Shown here piece after piece: positions 32,943 through 42,997 of a DNA stretch of 64,000 bases. The position numbers were made by a program, and so were the translations under genes. This DNA comes from Mesorhizobium sp. 1M-11. GTDB lineage: Bacteria > Pseudomonadota > Alphaproteobacteria > Rhizobiales > Rhizobiaceae. The stretch lies in contig NZ_LJSD01000011.1 in NCBI RefSeq assembly GCF_001303895.1, positions 496,001 through 560,000 on the forward strand, written 5' to 3'. Every line of letters starts with the position of its first letter. Position 1 is the first letter of the stretch. A model generated the notes under the pieces. The model did not search any database. It was not told where the DNA came from and saw nothing but the letters and a program-made list of their open reading frames with translations.

Positions 32943-33105
32943 TGATTTCGCTCCCTGAAACGAGGCTGCCTTATGCGGCTTTTCACCAACGGAAGATAGG
33001 CCGCCACCCGACTATATCCGAGTGGGCAGCGTGCTGAAAACAACAGGTGGCTGGAACAGTTTTCCTGATTATCCCGGATTCAGGTTCAGCTTTGCGCAAA
33101 CACCC

Positions 33106-33723
33106 TCAGGACCGGGCGGCAATCGCTGCCGCGGCACCAACCATGAAGCCGGCTGCCGTACGGTTCAACGCTTTCAATGCTCGCGGCGAACGCAGGAACC
33201 AGCGCGCCTTCGCCGCGAGCGCCAGATACGGCACCAGGACGATGAGCAGCACGACGGCGGTGATGGCGGCCAGGATGCCGTAGTCAGCCAAGGTCAGCGA
33301 TTTGAGATCGACGATGGTCGGCGTGATCGCCAGATAGAAGATCATCGTCTTCGGATTGCCGAGCGTGACGGCAAGGCCAGCCAGCACCGAGGGAACGAAA
33401 CCATCCCTGCCCTTGCGGGCTTCGACCGTTTCCGGCGTGATGCCGGCCGTCCAGAAACTCCAGGCGAGATAGGCAAGGTAGAGCACACCCAGCCATTTGA
33501 TGACCAGGAACACCATGCCGAAACTCTGCGCCACCAGCGCAAGGCCGAGCACGACCGCGGTGAGATAGGTCAGATCGCCAAGCACGAGCCCCAATGACAT
33601 TGCCAGAGATGAGCGGAAGCCGGAACCGAGCGCTCTCGCCACCAGCGCCGTCACGCCGGGACCGGGGATGGCGGCGGCGACCGCAAGGGCGGCGGAATAG
33701 GCAAGAAATCCGGCAAGGGTCAT
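33106..33723 (-). CDS. LysE/RhtB-family amino acid exporter
   Basis: A 205-residue membrane protein with about six helices. The family motif AAAIPGPGVTALVARALGSG is near the N-terminus, and the later VTLGNPKTMIFYLAITPT segment is equally typical. These proteins export basic amino acids, homoserine or threonine. It is divergent from the Hsp70-like gene, about 195 bases away. The substrate cannot be told from sequence. Confidence 0.92.
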   Translation of the reverse strand: MTLAGFLAYSAALAVAAAIPGPGVTALVARALGSGFRSSLAMSLGLVLGDLTYLTAVVLGLALVAQSFGMVFLVIKWLGVLYLAYLAWSFWTAGITPETVEARKGRDGFVPSVLAGLAVTLGNPKTMIFYLAITPTIVDLKSLTLADYGILAAITAVVLLIVLVPYLALAAKARWFLRSPRALKALNRTAAGFMVGAAAAIAARS

Positions 33724-33918
33724 CGCAAAAACCTCGGGAACACCGGCGCTTTATCGCATGGAAGCCAGCCCCCTGGAAATGGCACAGTGTTTGGTCCAGC
33801 CACTCACAATTTCCTGAAAAGGCATCGACATTTCGACCCGGCTCCTGTACGCGCACGGTCCCGCCGCGACCCGCACCGACAGGTCGCGCCCTTTTACGCA
33901 AACATCCAGGACGAGACG

Positions 33919-35175
33919 ATGCGACCGGCTTTCGGCGGCATAGACTTCGGCACCTCCAATTCCACCGTTGGCGTGATCGAAAACGGCCGGCCACGCCTGG
34001 TGGCGCTGGAGGACGGCAATGCGACGCTGCCCTCAGCGATCTTCTTCAATTTCGAAGACGGCAACACCCTGTTCGGCCGCCGCGCCATCAGCGATTATAC
34101 GGATAGCGTCGAAGGCCGGCTGATGCGCGCGCTGAAGAGCGTGCTGGGTTCTTCGCTGGCACATGAAAAGACGCGCATTCAGGCACGCACGCTGGCCTTC
34201 ACCGATATCATCGGCCTCTTTGTCGCCCACCTGAAGGCGCGGCTGGACAGCCATGCCGGGCAACCGGTGGAAAATGTGGTGCTTGGCCGACCCGTGCGTT
34301 TCGTCGATGAGAGTGACGCCGCAGATGCCGACGCGCAGAGCCAGTTGGAAAAGGCAGCCCGCAAACAAGGATTCAAGCATATCGACTTCCAATTTGAGCC
34401 GATCGCCGCAGCCCTTGACTACGAACATACGCTCAACCGCGAAGAACTCGCCCTGATCGTCGACATGGGCGGTGGCACGTCTGACTTCTCCATCGTGCGG
34501 GTGTCACCGGAGCGTTCCGCCGCCAGCGACCGCAAGGGCGACATCCTGGCCAATCGCGGTATCCACATCGGCGGCACCGATTTCGACCGGTTGCTCAGCA
34601 TAGCCAGTGTCATGCCCGAACTCGGCTATCTGACACCGACGAAGGACGGCAAGCGCAACCTGCCGGCGGGTTATTTCGTCGATCTCGCCACCTGGCAGCG
34701 CATCAATCTGCTCTACACGCCGAAGGCCATGCTGGATCTGCGCCAGATCCGCTACGAGGCCGCGCGGGCCGATCTGGTCGACAGGTTGATCGAAGTGGTC
34801 GAACACCGTTTCGGGCATGCGCTCGCCACGAAGGTGGAAAGGGCGAAGATCGCGCTGACCGACCAGGACGAGGCAACAGTGGAGGTGGTTCTGCCCGGCG
34901 CGAACTTCTCGGCGGAATTGACCAAACAAGGCCTGGAGGGCACCATCCACAACGAGGTCGGTCGCGTCACGCAAACGGTTGCCGATACTCTGGCCGATGC
35001 CGGCGTGAAGCCTGCGGACATCACTGCCGTATTCCTGACAGGCGGCTCGACCGCCATCCCCATGGCGCGGCGCAGCATCCTGGGATTGGTGCCCGACGCC
35101 AAGGTGGTGCAGGGCGATGCGTTCGGTTCGGTCGGCCTCGGCCTTGCGCTCGACGCACGCCGCAAATTTGCCTAG
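33919..35175 (+). CDS. Hsp70-like protein of the YegD type
   Basis: A 418-residue actin-fold ATPase: phosphate-1 DFGTSNST near the N-terminus, VVLGRPVRF, phosphate-2 DMGGGTSDFS and adenosine motif LTGGSTAIP. The C-terminal substrate-binding and lid domains of DnaK are absent, as in YegD. Its client or partner is unknown. The ATG at 33919 puts the phosphate-1 loop at the normal place; in-frame codons before it have no match. The stop shares the sequence CTAG with the stop of the convergent gene at 35172. Confidence 0.9.
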   Translation: MRPAFGGIDFGTSNSTVGVIENGRPRLVALEDGNATLPSAIFFNFEDGNTLFGRRAISDYTDSVEGRLMRALKSVLGSSLAHEKTRIQARTLAFTDIIGLFVAHLKARLDSHAGQPVENVVLGRPVRFVDESDAADADAQSQLEKAARKQGFKHIDFQFEPIAAALDYEHTLNREELALIVDMGGGTSDFSIVRVSPERSAASDRKGDILANRGIHIGGTDFDRLLSIASVMPELGYLTPTKDGKRNLPAGYFVDLATWQRINLLYTPKAMLDLRQIRYEAARADLVDRLIEVVEHRFGHALATKVERAKIALTDQDEATVEVVLPGANFSAELTKQGLEGTIHNEVGRVTQTVADTLADAGVKPADITAVFLTGGSTAIPMARRSILGLVPDAKVVQGDAFGSVGLGLALDARRKFA

Positions 35176-36512
35176 CCCTTACCTTTGTAGGAGATACGCC
35201 AGACGGTACCGTTGCCGTCCTCGGTGACGATCAGCGAACCGTCCCTGGCGACCGCCACGCCCACCGGTCGGCCCCACACAGCATCGTTGGAGACGACGAA
35301 ACCCGTCATGAAGTCTTCGTACTCTCCGGTCGGCTTGCCATCCTTGAAGAACAGCCGCACCACCTTGTATCCGGTCGGCGCGCCGCGATTCCACGAACCG
35401 TGCAAGGCGACGAAGGCATCGCCTTTATATTCGGCTGGGAACTGATTGCCCTCGTAGAAGGTGATGCCCAGCGGCGCCGAATGCGCCTGCATCAGAACGT
35501 CCGGTACTGTCACCTTCCCCGCGAGGTCAGGGCGAGTACCGGCATGGCGCGGGTCCTCATTGTCGCCGATGTAATACCAGGGCCAACCGTAGAAGGCGCC
35601 CTGCTTTACCGACGTTGCGTATTCGAACGGAAGATTGTCGCCCAACGCGTCGCGTTCGTTGACCACGCACCAGGGTTCGCCGGTGGCCGGCTGGACGGTG
35701 AGCCCCGAGCAGTTGCGCAGGCCGGTGGCCACGGTGCGGCTGTTCTTGCCGTCGGCGTCGAAAGCAAAGACTGCGGCGCGGCCGCGTTCGTAGCTCCATG
35801 CAGCTCCGAGCGCCTCGCTGGCGGCCCATGCCTTGGGACCTCCGGGGGGATCTCCGAGGTCTTCGGCTGCATTGGAAGCCGAACCCACCGACAGATAAAG
35901 CGTGTTGCCATCCGGCGAAAAAGCGATGTCGCGGGTCCAATGGCCGCCGTCAGGAATGTCCGTGACAACCGTTTCGGGTTTTCCGGACGCCTTCAGGTCG
36001 CCCTCCTCGTAAGGGAAGCGCACAATGCTGTCGGTGTTGGCGACATAGACCCATTGCGGCTTGGCCGGCGGATAGAAAGCGATGCCGTAAGGTGAACTCA
36101 GCCCTTTGGCGTAGATGGATTCTTCGGCAGGCTTGGCGCCGGCGGCGCCAGGCCTGTAGAGCCGAACCTGGTCAGCGCGGCTGTCGGCGACGAAGATGTC
36201 GCCATTCGGCGCAACGCGCACCGCGCGCGGATTGCTGATGCCTGAAGCGATCAGTTCGGCCGAAAAGCCGGCGGGCAGTTTCGGCTCCGCATTCTTCGGA
36301 CGCCGGACCTCGCTCGGGCTGTTCGAGGCGGAGTCGGAGACATAGGGTTTCGGCAGATCCTGTGGCGTTAGCAGACGCCGGATGCCGGGCTGGTCGGCAC
36401 GCCAGCCACCGAAGGCGGCCTCCCCTTTCAGAACTTCGGATTGCTGGGCGAGAGCCGAAGAAACCGGCGCTACGAAGAACGGAACCAGCAAGGCTGCGAC
36501 AGCACGTTTCAC
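35172..36512 (-). CDS. Secreted sorbosone-dehydrogenase/PQQ-type beta-propeller protein
   Basis: A 446-residue protein with a signal peptide (AVAALLVPFFVAPVSSALAQ). The body is a beta propeller of the glucose/sorbosone dehydrogenase type: NPRAVRVAPNGDIFVADS, LSSPYGIAFYPP, DGNTLYLSVGSASNAAED, CSGLTVQPATGEPWCVVNE, FVALHGSWNRG and DGSLIVTEDGNGTVWRIS. Such proteins oxidise sugars in the periplasm with PQQ, but many relatives have no known substrate. The GTG at 36512 is used since AAGGAGG is five bases upstream; the GTG at 36527 contains that Shine-Dalgarno. Its stop overlaps the Hsp70-like gene by three to four bases. Confidence 0.88.
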   Translation of the reverse strand: MKRAVAALLVPFFVAPVSSALAQQSEVLKGEAAFGGWRADQPGIRRLLTPQDLPKPYVSDSASNSPSEVRRPKNAEPKLPAGFSAELIASGISNPRAVRVAPNGDIFVADSRADQVRLYRPGAAGAKPAEESIYAKGLSSPYGIAFYPPAKPQWVYVANTDSIVRFPYEEGDLKASGKPETVVTDIPDGGHWTRDIAFSPDGNTLYLSVGSASNAAEDLGDPPGGPKAWAASEALGAAWSYERGRAAVFAFDADGKNSRTVATGLRNCSGLTVQPATGEPWCVVNERDALGDNLPFEYATSVKQGAFYGWPWYYIGDNEDPRHAGTRPDLAGKVTVPDVLMQAHSAPLGITFYEGNQFPAEYKGDAFVALHGSWNRGAPTGYKVVRLFFKDGKPTGEYEDFMTGFVVSNDAVWGRPVGVAVARDGSLIVTEDGNGTVWRISYKGKG

Positions 36513-36595
36513 ATCATCCTCCTTCACCCACCACGACGACGATAGGATGGGATGCGCGCCAGCGCATCACAACTGGCTGTGAGAACGACCGCCCT

Positions 36596-36790
36596 TCAGG
36601 CCTCGGCGCCGAAGCCAGCTTCCAGCCGCTTTTCCAGTTCGACAAGATCGGCCGGCAGCGGCAAGCCGAGCGCACGCAGTTCGGAGAACTTCTCGCGCAA
36701 CTGCTCCTGGATCTCGTGCTCGTCTTCCGGCTGGTTGACCATCTCCTGCAGAAGCAGGCCGATACGGGCTTTGATCTCTTCCAGCGCCAT
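36596..36790 (-). CDS. Small helical protein downstream of hrcA
   Basis: A 64-residue acidic, helical protein (EEIKARIGLLLQEMVNQPED, then EIQEQLREKFSELRALGLPL and a final LEKRLEAGF), probably a coiled coil. GGAGGG precedes the ATG. It lies 32 bases after hrcA on the same strand, so it is probably co-transcribed with it. I do not recognise its family. Confidence 0.75.
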   Translation of the reverse strand: MALEEIKARIGLLLQEMVNQPEDEHEIQEQLREKFSELRALGLPLPADLVELEKRLEAGFGAEA

Positions 36791-36822
36791 GGCGTTCCCT
36801 CCTGGCCGGCAGTCTCAGCTAA

Positions 36823-37908
36823 CTACCGCAGCATGCGCGAAATCAGCTGTGCCGTATAGTCCACCATCGGCACGATGCGCGCATAGTTGAGCCGCGTCGG
36901 GCCGATCACGCCGAGGGCGCCGACCACGCGCGCATCCTTGTCGCGATAGGGCGCGACGACCAGCGACGAGCCTGACAGCGAAAACAGCTTGTTTTCCGAA
37001 CCGATGAAGATGCGCACGCCCGAGCCCTGTTCGGCGAGGTCGAGCAACTGGATCAACCCATCCTGAGCCTCCATGTCCTCGAACAAACGCTTCAGGAGCT
37101 CGATGTCGGCCTGAGCGGTGACGTTTTCGAGCAGATTTGCACGACCGCGCACGATAAGGCGCGCCGGCAGGCCGCTTTCAGTGCCTGCCCAGACGGCAAG
37201 GCCCTTTTCGACCAGATCCTGCGACAGCGTATCGAGCGCAGTGCGGGTTTCTTCCTTCAACCTTGAAATCTCACCGCGTGCCTCGGCGAGCGTGCGGCCA
37301 CGGATATGGGCGTTGAGGAAGTTCGAAGCCTCGTGCAGTTGCGAAAGCGTGATGCCGGCCGGCAGGTCGATGACGCGGTTTTCGACATCGCCACCCTGTG
37401 AGACCAGCACCGCCAAAGCCTTGCCCGGCTCCAGCTGGATGAATTCGATATGCTTCAGCGCCACTTCAGCCTTGGCGGCCAGGACGAGCCCTGCACCACG
37501 CGACATTCCGGACAGCATCTGGCTGGCTTCGGTCAGCATGTGTTCGAGCGACATGCCCTCGCCCGAAGCCTTCACCTGCGTCTCGATGGAACGGCGTTCC
37601 TCGTCGGTGAGATCGCCGAACTCCATGAAAGCATCGACAAAGAAACGCAATCCCTGCTGGGTCGGCAGCCGGCCTGCGGAAATGTGCGGTGCGTAGATCA
37701 ACCCAAGATGCTCGAGGTCGCTCATCACGTTGCGGATCGTCGCCGGCGACAGCGACGAGGGCAGGATACGCGACAAGGAGCGTGAGCCGACCGGCTCGCC
37801 GTCCCGTAGATAGGACTCGACGATGCGCCGGAAGATATCGCGCGAACGGATATCGAGCGGCTGAAAGGCCGGCGATTGCATGATCGGATCAACGATGGGC
37901 TTGGTCAT
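36823..37908 (-). CDS. hrcA: Heat-inducible transcription repressor HrcA
   Basis: A 361-residue HrcA. The winged HTH comes first ([20 protein letters not shown], then [20 protein letters not shown] and [17 protein letters not shown]), followed by the GAF-like and dimerisation regions ending [20 protein letters not shown]. HrcA binds CIRCE elements in front of groESL and hrcA genes. I see no CIRCE inverted repeat in the 134 bases between this gene and rph, so it is probably not autoregulated here. Confidence 0.96.
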   Translation of the reverse strand: MTKPIVDPIMQSPAFQPLDIRSRDIFRRIVESYLRDGEPVGSRSLSRILPSSLSPATIRNVMSDLEHLGLIYAPHISAGRLPTQQGLRFFVDAFMEFGDLTDEERRSIETQVKASGEGMSLEHMLTEASQMLSGMSRGAGLVLAAKAEVALKHIEFIQLEPGKALAVLVSQGGDVENRVIDLPAGITLSQLHEASNFLNAHIRGRTLAEARGEISRLKEETRTALDTLSQDLVEKGLAVWAGTESGLPARLIVRGRANLLENVTAQADIELLKRLFEDMEAQDGLIQLLDLAEQGSGVRIFIGSENKLFSLSGSSLVVAPYRDKDARVVGALGVIGPTRLNYARIVPMVDYTAQLISRMLR

Positions 37909-38042
37909 CGGGCGCTAAATCTCCGGAGACAAGGATATAGATTGCAGCCGGTGCGACGCAAGCGACCCGTTTTCCTTTGCGCCCGGTCTTCCATGGAGCT
38001 ACAAGCCGGCCACGACTCCAAAACCAAGAAGAAAGACCTTTG

Positions 38043-38759
38043 ATGCGCCCCTCCAAACGCCAGTCAGACGAAATGCGTGCGATCTCCTTCGAGCGCGGCG
38101 TTTCCAAGCACGCCGAAGGCTCCTGCCTGGTCAAATTCGGCGACACGCACGTGCTGTGCACGGCAAGCCTGGAGGAAAAAGTGCCCGGCTGGATGCGCAA
38201 CACCGGCAAGGGCTGGGTGACAGCCGAATACGGCATGCTGCCACGCTCGACCGGCGATCGCATGCGCCGCGAGGCTTCCGCAGGCAAGCAGGGTGGGCGC
38301 ACGCTGGAAATCCAGCGCTTGATCGGTCGCTCGCTGCGCGCCGTGGTCGATATGCAGGCGCTGGGCGAGGTCCAGATCACCGTCGACTGCGACGTCATCC
38401 AAGCCGATGGCGGTACCCGCACGGCTTCCATCACCGGCGGCTGGGTGGCGCTCTACGACTGCCTGCGCTGGATGGAAGCGCGCCAGATGGTAAAGCTGGA
38501 CAAGGTGCTGAAAGACCATGTCGCCGCCATTTCATGCGGCATCCATGACGGCCAACCGGTCATCGATCTCGACTATCTTGAGGATTCCTCCGCCGGTACC
38601 GACGCCAATTTCGTCATGACCGGCAAGGGCGGCATCGTCGAAATCCAGGGCACGGCCGAAGGTGAACCTTTCTCGGAAGAGCAGTTCACGGCGCTGATGG
38701 GCCTGGCCAAGAAGGGCATTTCCCGCCTGGTGTCCCTGCAGCAGATGGCGGTGGCCTGA
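38043..38759 (+). CDS. rph: Ribonuclease PH
   Basis: A 238-residue phosphorolytic 3'-5' exoribonuclease that trims tRNA 3' ends; the length is exactly that of the family. Features include [20 protein letters not shown] near the N-terminus, [17 protein letters not shown], and [19 protein letters not shown] in the second half. The start at 38043 (MRPSKRQ) is the normal family start. It is divergent from hrcA and leads a run of genes to hemW with very small gaps, a standard alphaproteobacterial order. Confidence 0.97.
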   Translation: MRPSKRQSDEMRAISFERGVSKHAEGSCLVKFGDTHVLCTASLEEKVPGWMRNTGKGWVTAEYGMLPRSTGDRMRREASAGKQGGRTLEIQRLIGRSLRAVVDMQALGEVQITVDCDVIQADGGTRTASITGGWVALYDCLRWMEARQMVKLDKVLKDHVAAISCGIHDGQPVIDLDYLEDSSAGTDANFVMTGKGGIVEIQGTAEGEPFSEEQFTALMGLAKKGISRLVSLQQMAVA

Positions 38760-38765
38760 AGCGTG

Positions 38766-39176
38766 ATGCAGCCTGCCGCCATCCTTGAATCCGCGCTCTA
38801 CGTCACCGATCTGGAGACAGCGGAAGCGTTCTATGCCGATATCATCGGCCTGGAGCGCATCGGCAAGGTTGAAGGCCGGCATGTGTTCTTTCGCTGCGGC
38901 CAGGGCGTGCTGCTGCTGTTCAACGCGGAGGCAACGCGGCACCCGCCCGCAGCCGATGCCCGCCTGCCAGTGCCCCCGCATGGCGCGATGGGTCACGGCC
39001 ATCTCTGCTTTTCGGCAAGTGCCGAGGAGCAGGATCGCTGGAAGGCGCATCTGAGTGCGCATGGCGTCGCCATCGAGGCCGAATTCGAATGGCCGCAAGG
39101 CGGTCGCTCCATCTATCTGCGCGATCCTTCCGGAAACTCGCTGGAATTCGCCGAACCCAAGATCTGGAAGCTGTAA
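38766..39176 (+). CDS. VOC-family (glyoxalase/bleomycin resistance-like) protein
   Basis: A 136-residue VOC protein with two beta-alpha-beta-beta-beta modules: ALYVTDLETAEAFYADIIG, then GHLCFSASAEEQDRW, and the typical end IYLRDPSGNSLEFAEPKIW. It may be a dioxygenase, glyoxalase or antibiotic-binding protein. It starts seven bases after the rph stop (a GTG three bases earlier is possible) and its stop directly abuts rdgB, so it belongs to the same transcript. Confidence 0.88.
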   Translation: MQPAAILESALYVTDLETAEAFYADIIGLERIGKVEGRHVFFRCGQGVLLLFNAEATRHPPAADARLPVPPHGAMGHGHLCFSASAEEQDRWKAHLSAHGVAIEAEFEWPQGGRSIYLRDPSGNSLEFAEPKIWKL

Positions 39177-39824
39177 ATGCATTCGCTCGATGGAAAGAAG
39201 ATCGTCGTCGCCAGCCACAACGCCGGCAAGCTGAAGGAATTCGCCGACCTGATGGCACCTTTCGGTTTCGAGGCGAAATCGGCCAAGGAATATGGCCTGC
39301 CGGAGCCGGACGAGACTGGTACGACCTTCGAGGAAAACGCCTATATCAAGGCTTTCGCCGCTGCGCAGACGACCGGTCTGCCTGCGCTTTCGGACGATTC
39401 CGGGCTTTGCGTCGACGCGCTTGACGGCGCACCAGGTGTCTACACCGCCAACTGGGCCGAAAAGCCCGACGGCAGCCGCGATTTCGGCATGGCGATGCAG
39501 AAGACCGAAGATGCGCTGCAGGAAGTGAAGGCGACCGAAGCAGCGCAGCGTACGGGACGCTTCGTGGCTGTTATCTGCCTCGCCTTCCCGGACGGCCAGG
39601 CCGAATATTACCGCGGCGAAGCGGAAGGCACATTGGTCTGGCCACCGCGCGGTGACCTCGGCTTCGGCTATGATCCGGTGTTCCGCCCCGACGGGCACGA
39701 CAAGACCTTCGGCGAGATGACCGCCGAGCAGAAACATGGCTGGAAACCCGGCCAGGCCGAGGCGCTGTCGCACCGCGCCCGCGCCTTCCAGAAGTTCGCC
39801 CGTGCAAGGCTGGGTTCGGCCTGA
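39177..39824 (+). CDS. rdgB: dITP/XTP pyrophosphatase RdgB
   Basis: A 215-residue house-cleaning enzyme that hydrolyses dITP, ITP and XTP to keep them out of nucleic acids. Motifs [10 protein letters not shown] (substrate), [32 protein letters not shown] (metal Asp) and GFGYDPVF are all present. It starts immediately after the VOC gene stop, and its own stop overlaps the hemW start (TGATG). Confidence 0.97.
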   Translation: MHSLDGKKIVVASHNAGKLKEFADLMAPFGFEAKSAKEYGLPEPDETGTTFEENAYIKAFAAAQTTGLPALSDDSGLCVDALDGAPGVYTANWAEKPDGSRDFGMAMQKTEDALQEVKATEAAQRTGRFVAVICLAFPDGQAEYYRGEAEGTLVWPPRGDLGFGYDPVFRPDGHDKTFGEMTAEQKHGWKPGQAEALSHRARAFQKFARARLGSA

Positions 39825-40981
39825 TGCTGCTGGATCGGTCGCCCGGCTTCGGCGTCTACATTCATTGGCCGTTCTGCGCGGCCAAATGCCCTTATTGCGA
39901 CTTCAACAGCCACGTCCGCCACCAGCCGGTGGACCAAGAACGATACACGCGTGCCTTCGAGGCCGAGCTTGCCACGATGCGCGAACGCACCGGCCCGCGC
40001 CAAGTGACCAGTATCTTCCTTGGCGGCGGCACGCCATCGCTGATGAAGCCGGAAACCGTCGGTGCCGTGCTGGATGCGGTCGCCAAAAACTGGACGGTAC
40101 CGGCCGGCATCGAAGTGACGCTGGAGGCCAACCCGTCTTCCGTCGAGGCCGAACGTTTCCGCGGCTACCGCAGCGCGGGCGTCAACCGTGTTTCGCTCGG
40201 CGTGCAGGCGCTGAACGACCGCGACCTCAAATTTCTCGGCCGGCTGCACAATGTCGAGGAAGCGCTGCACGCCATCGGGCTCGCCCGCGAGATCTTCCCG
40301 CGCCTTTCCTTCGACCTGATCTACGCTCGCCCCGGCCAGACGCCGGAAGCCTGGGAAGCGGAGCTCGAGGAAGCGATCGGCCATGCCGCCGATCATCTGT
40401 CGCTCTATCAACTCACGATCGAGGAAGGCACACCCTTCCACATGCTGCATGCAGCAAGGAAGTTCGAAATCCCGGATGGTGATCATGCAGCCGACCTCTA
40501 TCAGCTGACGCAGGAAATCACCGCGGCTCGCGGCCTGCCGGCCTATGAGATTTCCAACCATGCAAAACCAGGCGCCGAGAGCCGGCACAACCTGACCTAT
40601 TGGCGTTATGGCGAATATGTCGGTGTCGGCCCCGGCGCGCATGGCCGCTTTGTCGAGAAGGGCACGCGCGTGGTGACGGTGGCGGAGAAGATGCCGGAAA
40701 CCTGGCTGGATCTCGTCGAAGCCAAGGGCCACGGCGTCACCGGAGGCGAGATCCTTACCCGTTCGGAAGAAGCCGACGAATTCCTGCTGATGGGGTTGCG
40801 ACTCGCAGAAGGAATCGACCTTGCCCGTTACGAGCAATATTCGGGTCGTGCCCTGCCCTCGGCTCGGCTTTCGATCCTGCAGGAAGAAGGGCTGGTCACA
40901 TCGATCGGCAATTCACGCCTGCGCGCTACGGCTGCCGGTATGATTGTGCTGGATGCGGTCGTGGCTGACCTGGCGCGTTAG
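39824..40981 (+). CDS. hemW: Radical SAM haem chaperone HemW
   Basis: A 385-residue radical SAM protein of the HemW/HemN-like family. The CxxxCxxC cluster motif is CAAKCPYCDF, preceded by GVYIHWPF, and GGGTPSL binds SAM. YGEYVGVGPGAHGRF in the C-terminal half is typical. HemW carries haem to membrane enzymes rather than acting as coproporphyrinogen dehydrogenase. Its start overlaps the rdgB stop. It is the last gene of the rph-rdgB-hemW run. Confidence 0.95.
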   Translation: MLLDRSPGFGVYIHWPFCAAKCPYCDFNSHVRHQPVDQERYTRAFEAELATMRERTGPRQVTSIFLGGGTPSLMKPETVGAVLDAVAKNWTVPAGIEVTLEANPSSVEAERFRGYRSAGVNRVSLGVQALNDRDLKFLGRLHNVEEALHAIGLAREIFPRLSFDLIYARPGQTPEAWEAELEEAIGHAADHLSLYQLTIEEGTPFHMLHAARKFEIPDGDHAADLYQLTQEITAARGLPAYEISNHAKPGAESRHNLTYWRYGEYVGVGPGAHGRFVEKGTRVVTVAEKMPETWLDLVEAKGHGVTGGEILTRSEEADEFLLMGLRLAEGIDLARYEQYSGRALPSARLSILQEEGLVTSIGNSRLRATAAGMIVLDAVVADLAR

Positions 40982-41005
40982 CTAGCCAGGCTCACAACCG
41001 GCGGC

Positions 41006-41197
41006 TCACGCGTGCCGCTTATGACCGTTTTTGACACGGTCTTTTTCGGCAAAGAACTCACCGCCGCGGCCTGACTTTACTTCGTCCTTGCCATGCTGGT
41101 GATCGCCGTTTTCGTCACCAGAGATGTGGGAAGGCCCTGTCTCCCGGGCGCTGCGCGCTTCCAACTGGGACATGCAGGCGTCGAAATGATTGGGCAT
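41006..41197 (-). CDS. Possible small charged protein (63 residues)
   Basis: A highly charged, Gly/His/Lys-rich product (MPNHFDACMSQLEARSARE, then ISGDENGDHQHGKDEVKSG). It has GGAAG seven bases before the ATG and codon third positions that fit a coding frame on this strand. It occupies the otherwise empty stretch between hemW and rsmI and runs opposite to both. I recognise no domain. Its reality is likely but not proven. Confidence 0.5.
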   Translation of the reverse strand: MPNHFDACMSQLEARSARETGPSHISGDENGDHQHGKDEVKSGRGGEFFAEKDRVKNGHKRHA

Positions 41198-41328
41198 CGC
41201 GTGCTTCCAGAATCACCCATGAATTCCGCTGCGCTTTGTGTGCTGCGGCCCTGTGGCAAAGGTGTGGCGGCGCGCGACTTTTGCAAGTCTTCGCCGCCCG
41301 TGCCAAACAAGCGCAGACCGGAGGGCAC

Positions 41329-42231
41329 ATGAACGGCGAAACGACCAGGAAGACCTATGTGATCGGGCAGACGGAGCTTGCTGCCCGACCGCTTGAAGCT
41401 GCGCTCTATCTGGTAGCAACGCCGATCGGCAACCTGGCCGACATCACCCTGCGCGCCTTGGAAACGCTGGCTTCGGCCGATCTCGTCGCCTGCGAGGACA
41501 CACGCGTTTCGCGCGTGCTTCTGGAGCGCTACGGTATCCGCCGCCGCACCACCGCCTATCACGAGCACAATGCCGCCGAGGCTGGTCCGAGACTGATCGC
41601 GGCTCTCGAACAGGGACAAAGCGTCGCGCTGATCTCGGATGCCGGCACCCCGCTGGTTTCCGATCCTGGCTACCGGCTGGTCGGCGAAGCGATCGAGCGC
41701 GGCATCCGCGTGGTGCCGATACCCGGTCCTTCGGCGGCACTCGCTGCGCTGACCGCCTCCGGTCTGCCCTCCGACACCTTCCTGTTCGCAGGCTTCCTGC
41801 CGGCCAAAACCGGCCAGCGCCAGACACGACTGGAAGAGCTTAAAGGCGTTCCGGCGACACTGATCTTCTTCGAGTCTCCGCGACGGCTGGCCGAGACGCT
41901 GGGGGCGATGGCCGAGGTTCTGGGCGGGACACGCCAGGCAGCGATCGGGCGTGAACTGACCAAGACCTTCGAAGAAATGCGGCCCGGTACGCTGACCGAG
42001 CTCGCCGCGCACTACGCAGAAGCCGATACGCCGAAAGGTGAGATCGTCATTTGTGTCGGTCCGCCCGTCGCAAAAACCGAAGGTCCGGCGGACATAGACC
42101 GGCTGCTTCTGTCGCTTGCTTCGGAGATGCCAGCCTCCAAGGCAGCAGCCGAGGCCGCCAAGATGACCGGCGGCCAGAAGCAGGCGCTCTACCGCAGGCT
42201 GCTGGAACTGAAGGAAGCAAGCGGTGGCTGA
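41329..42231 (+). CDS. rsmI: 16S rRNA (cytidine(1402)-2'-O)-methyltransferase RsmI
   Basis: A 300-residue tetrapyrrole-methylase-fold enzyme that methylates C1402 of 16S rRNA at the decoding centre. [20 protein letters not shown] opens the domain, [11 protein letters not shown] forms the SAM loop, and [19 protein letters not shown] follows. The ATG at 41329 has GGAGGG close upstream; the in-frame start at 41236 only adds a Cys/Gln-rich tail. Its stop overlaps the start of yraN by eight bases, the usual rsmI-yraN pair. Confidence 0.96.
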   Translation: MNGETTRKTYVIGQTELAARPLEAALYLVATPIGNLADITLRALETLASADLVACEDTRVSRVLLERYGIRRRTTAYHEHNAAEAGPRLIAALEQGQSVALISDAGTPLVSDPGYRLVGEAIERGIRVVPIPGPSAALAALTASGLPSDTFLFAGFLPAKTGQRQTRLEELKGVPATLIFFESPRRLAETLGAMAEVLGGTRQAAIGRELTKTFEEMRPGTLTELAAHYAEADTPKGEIVICVGPPVAKTEGPADIDRLLLSLASEMPASKAAAEAAKMTGGQKQALYRRLLELKEASGG

Positions 42232-42601
42232 TGCCTCCGTCATCCGAAAACGGAAGTCCTATCGGCGCGGTCACCGCAGCGAATGGCTGGCTGCCATCGC
42301 CCTGACTTTCAAAGGCTATCGCATCCTCGCCCGCCGCTACCGGACCAAGCTCGGTGAGATCGACCTGATTGCCCGGCGTGGCGACCTCATACTGATCGTC
42401 GAAGTGAAGGCGCGGCGGACATTGGTGGAAGCGATGGACGCAATCGAATACGAGTCCGAGCACCGCATCGAGCGCGCCGCGGACCTATGGCTGTCACGCC
42501 AGCCGGATTTCGGCAGGCTTTCAGTGCGCTTCGATATGGTGGCGGTCCTGCCCTGGCGCTGGCCCGTGCATGTCGAGAACATCTTTCAAGGACATGACTA
42601 G
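42224..42601 (+). CDS. yraN: UPF0102 (YraN) endonuclease-fold protein
   Basis: A 125-residue protein of the UPF0102 family with a restriction-endonuclease-like fold: [20 protein letters not shown], then [20 protein letters not shown] and [13 protein letters not shown]. The GEIDLIA and VEVKAR segments carry the D...ExK nuclease residues. Its role is unsettled; in some bacteria it is linked to DNA processing. It begins with GTG within the end of rsmI. Confidence 0.93.
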   Translation: MADASVIRKRKSYRRGHRSEWLAAIALTFKGYRILARRYRTKLGEIDLIARRGDLILIVEVKARRTLVEAMDAIEYESEHRIERAADLWLSRQPDFGRLSVRFDMVAVLPWRWPVHVENIFQGHD

Positions 42602-42741
42602 CGCCCGTCCAGCCGGACACAAACGTCGGAACCGAGCCACAGGGCTTTACCGTGATGGTAAATGCCCTTAACAGCGCTCCCGACCTTAAAATTCGTGCTT
42701 CTGCGCCCTGCCGCAGTCGCCTCGTGCTATTGGAGCAATCG

Positions 42742-42972
42742 ATGACCCTTCCCGACCGGTTGAGCAACGACCCGCGCAGCCCCTATTTCGATGCAGAGGT
42801 GCTCGAGCGCGGCGTCGGCATCCTGTTCAATGGGCGCGAGCGCGACGACGTCAGCGAGTATTGCGTCAGCGAAGGCTGGATCCGTGCGCCCGCCGGCAAG
42901 TCGAAAGACCGCTTCGGCCAGCCGATCACCATCAAGCTTAAAGGCACGGTCGAACCGTTCCCTAAGCCGTAA
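42742..42972 (+). CDS. DUF3297 small protein
   Basis: A 76-residue protein matching DUF3297 in size and pattern: LPDRLSNDPRSPYFDAEVLE, then GILFNGRERDDVSEYCVSEG and PITIKLKGTVEPF. GGAG lies upstream of the ATG at 42742; codons before that do not fit the family. Function unknown. It is convergent with the acylphosphatase gene. Confidence 0.9.
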   Translation: MTLPDRLSNDPRSPYFDAEVLERGVGILFNGRERDDVSEYCVSEGWIRAPAGKSKDRFGQPITIKLKGTVEPFPKP

Positions 42973-42997
42973 CGCTGCTCTGACAAGTGGGCGCGGG

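Noticed and set aside
37909..38042. CIRCE element for HrcA
   Set aside because: No TTAGCACTC-N9-GAGTGCTAA-type inverted repeat is present in the hrcA-rph spacer.
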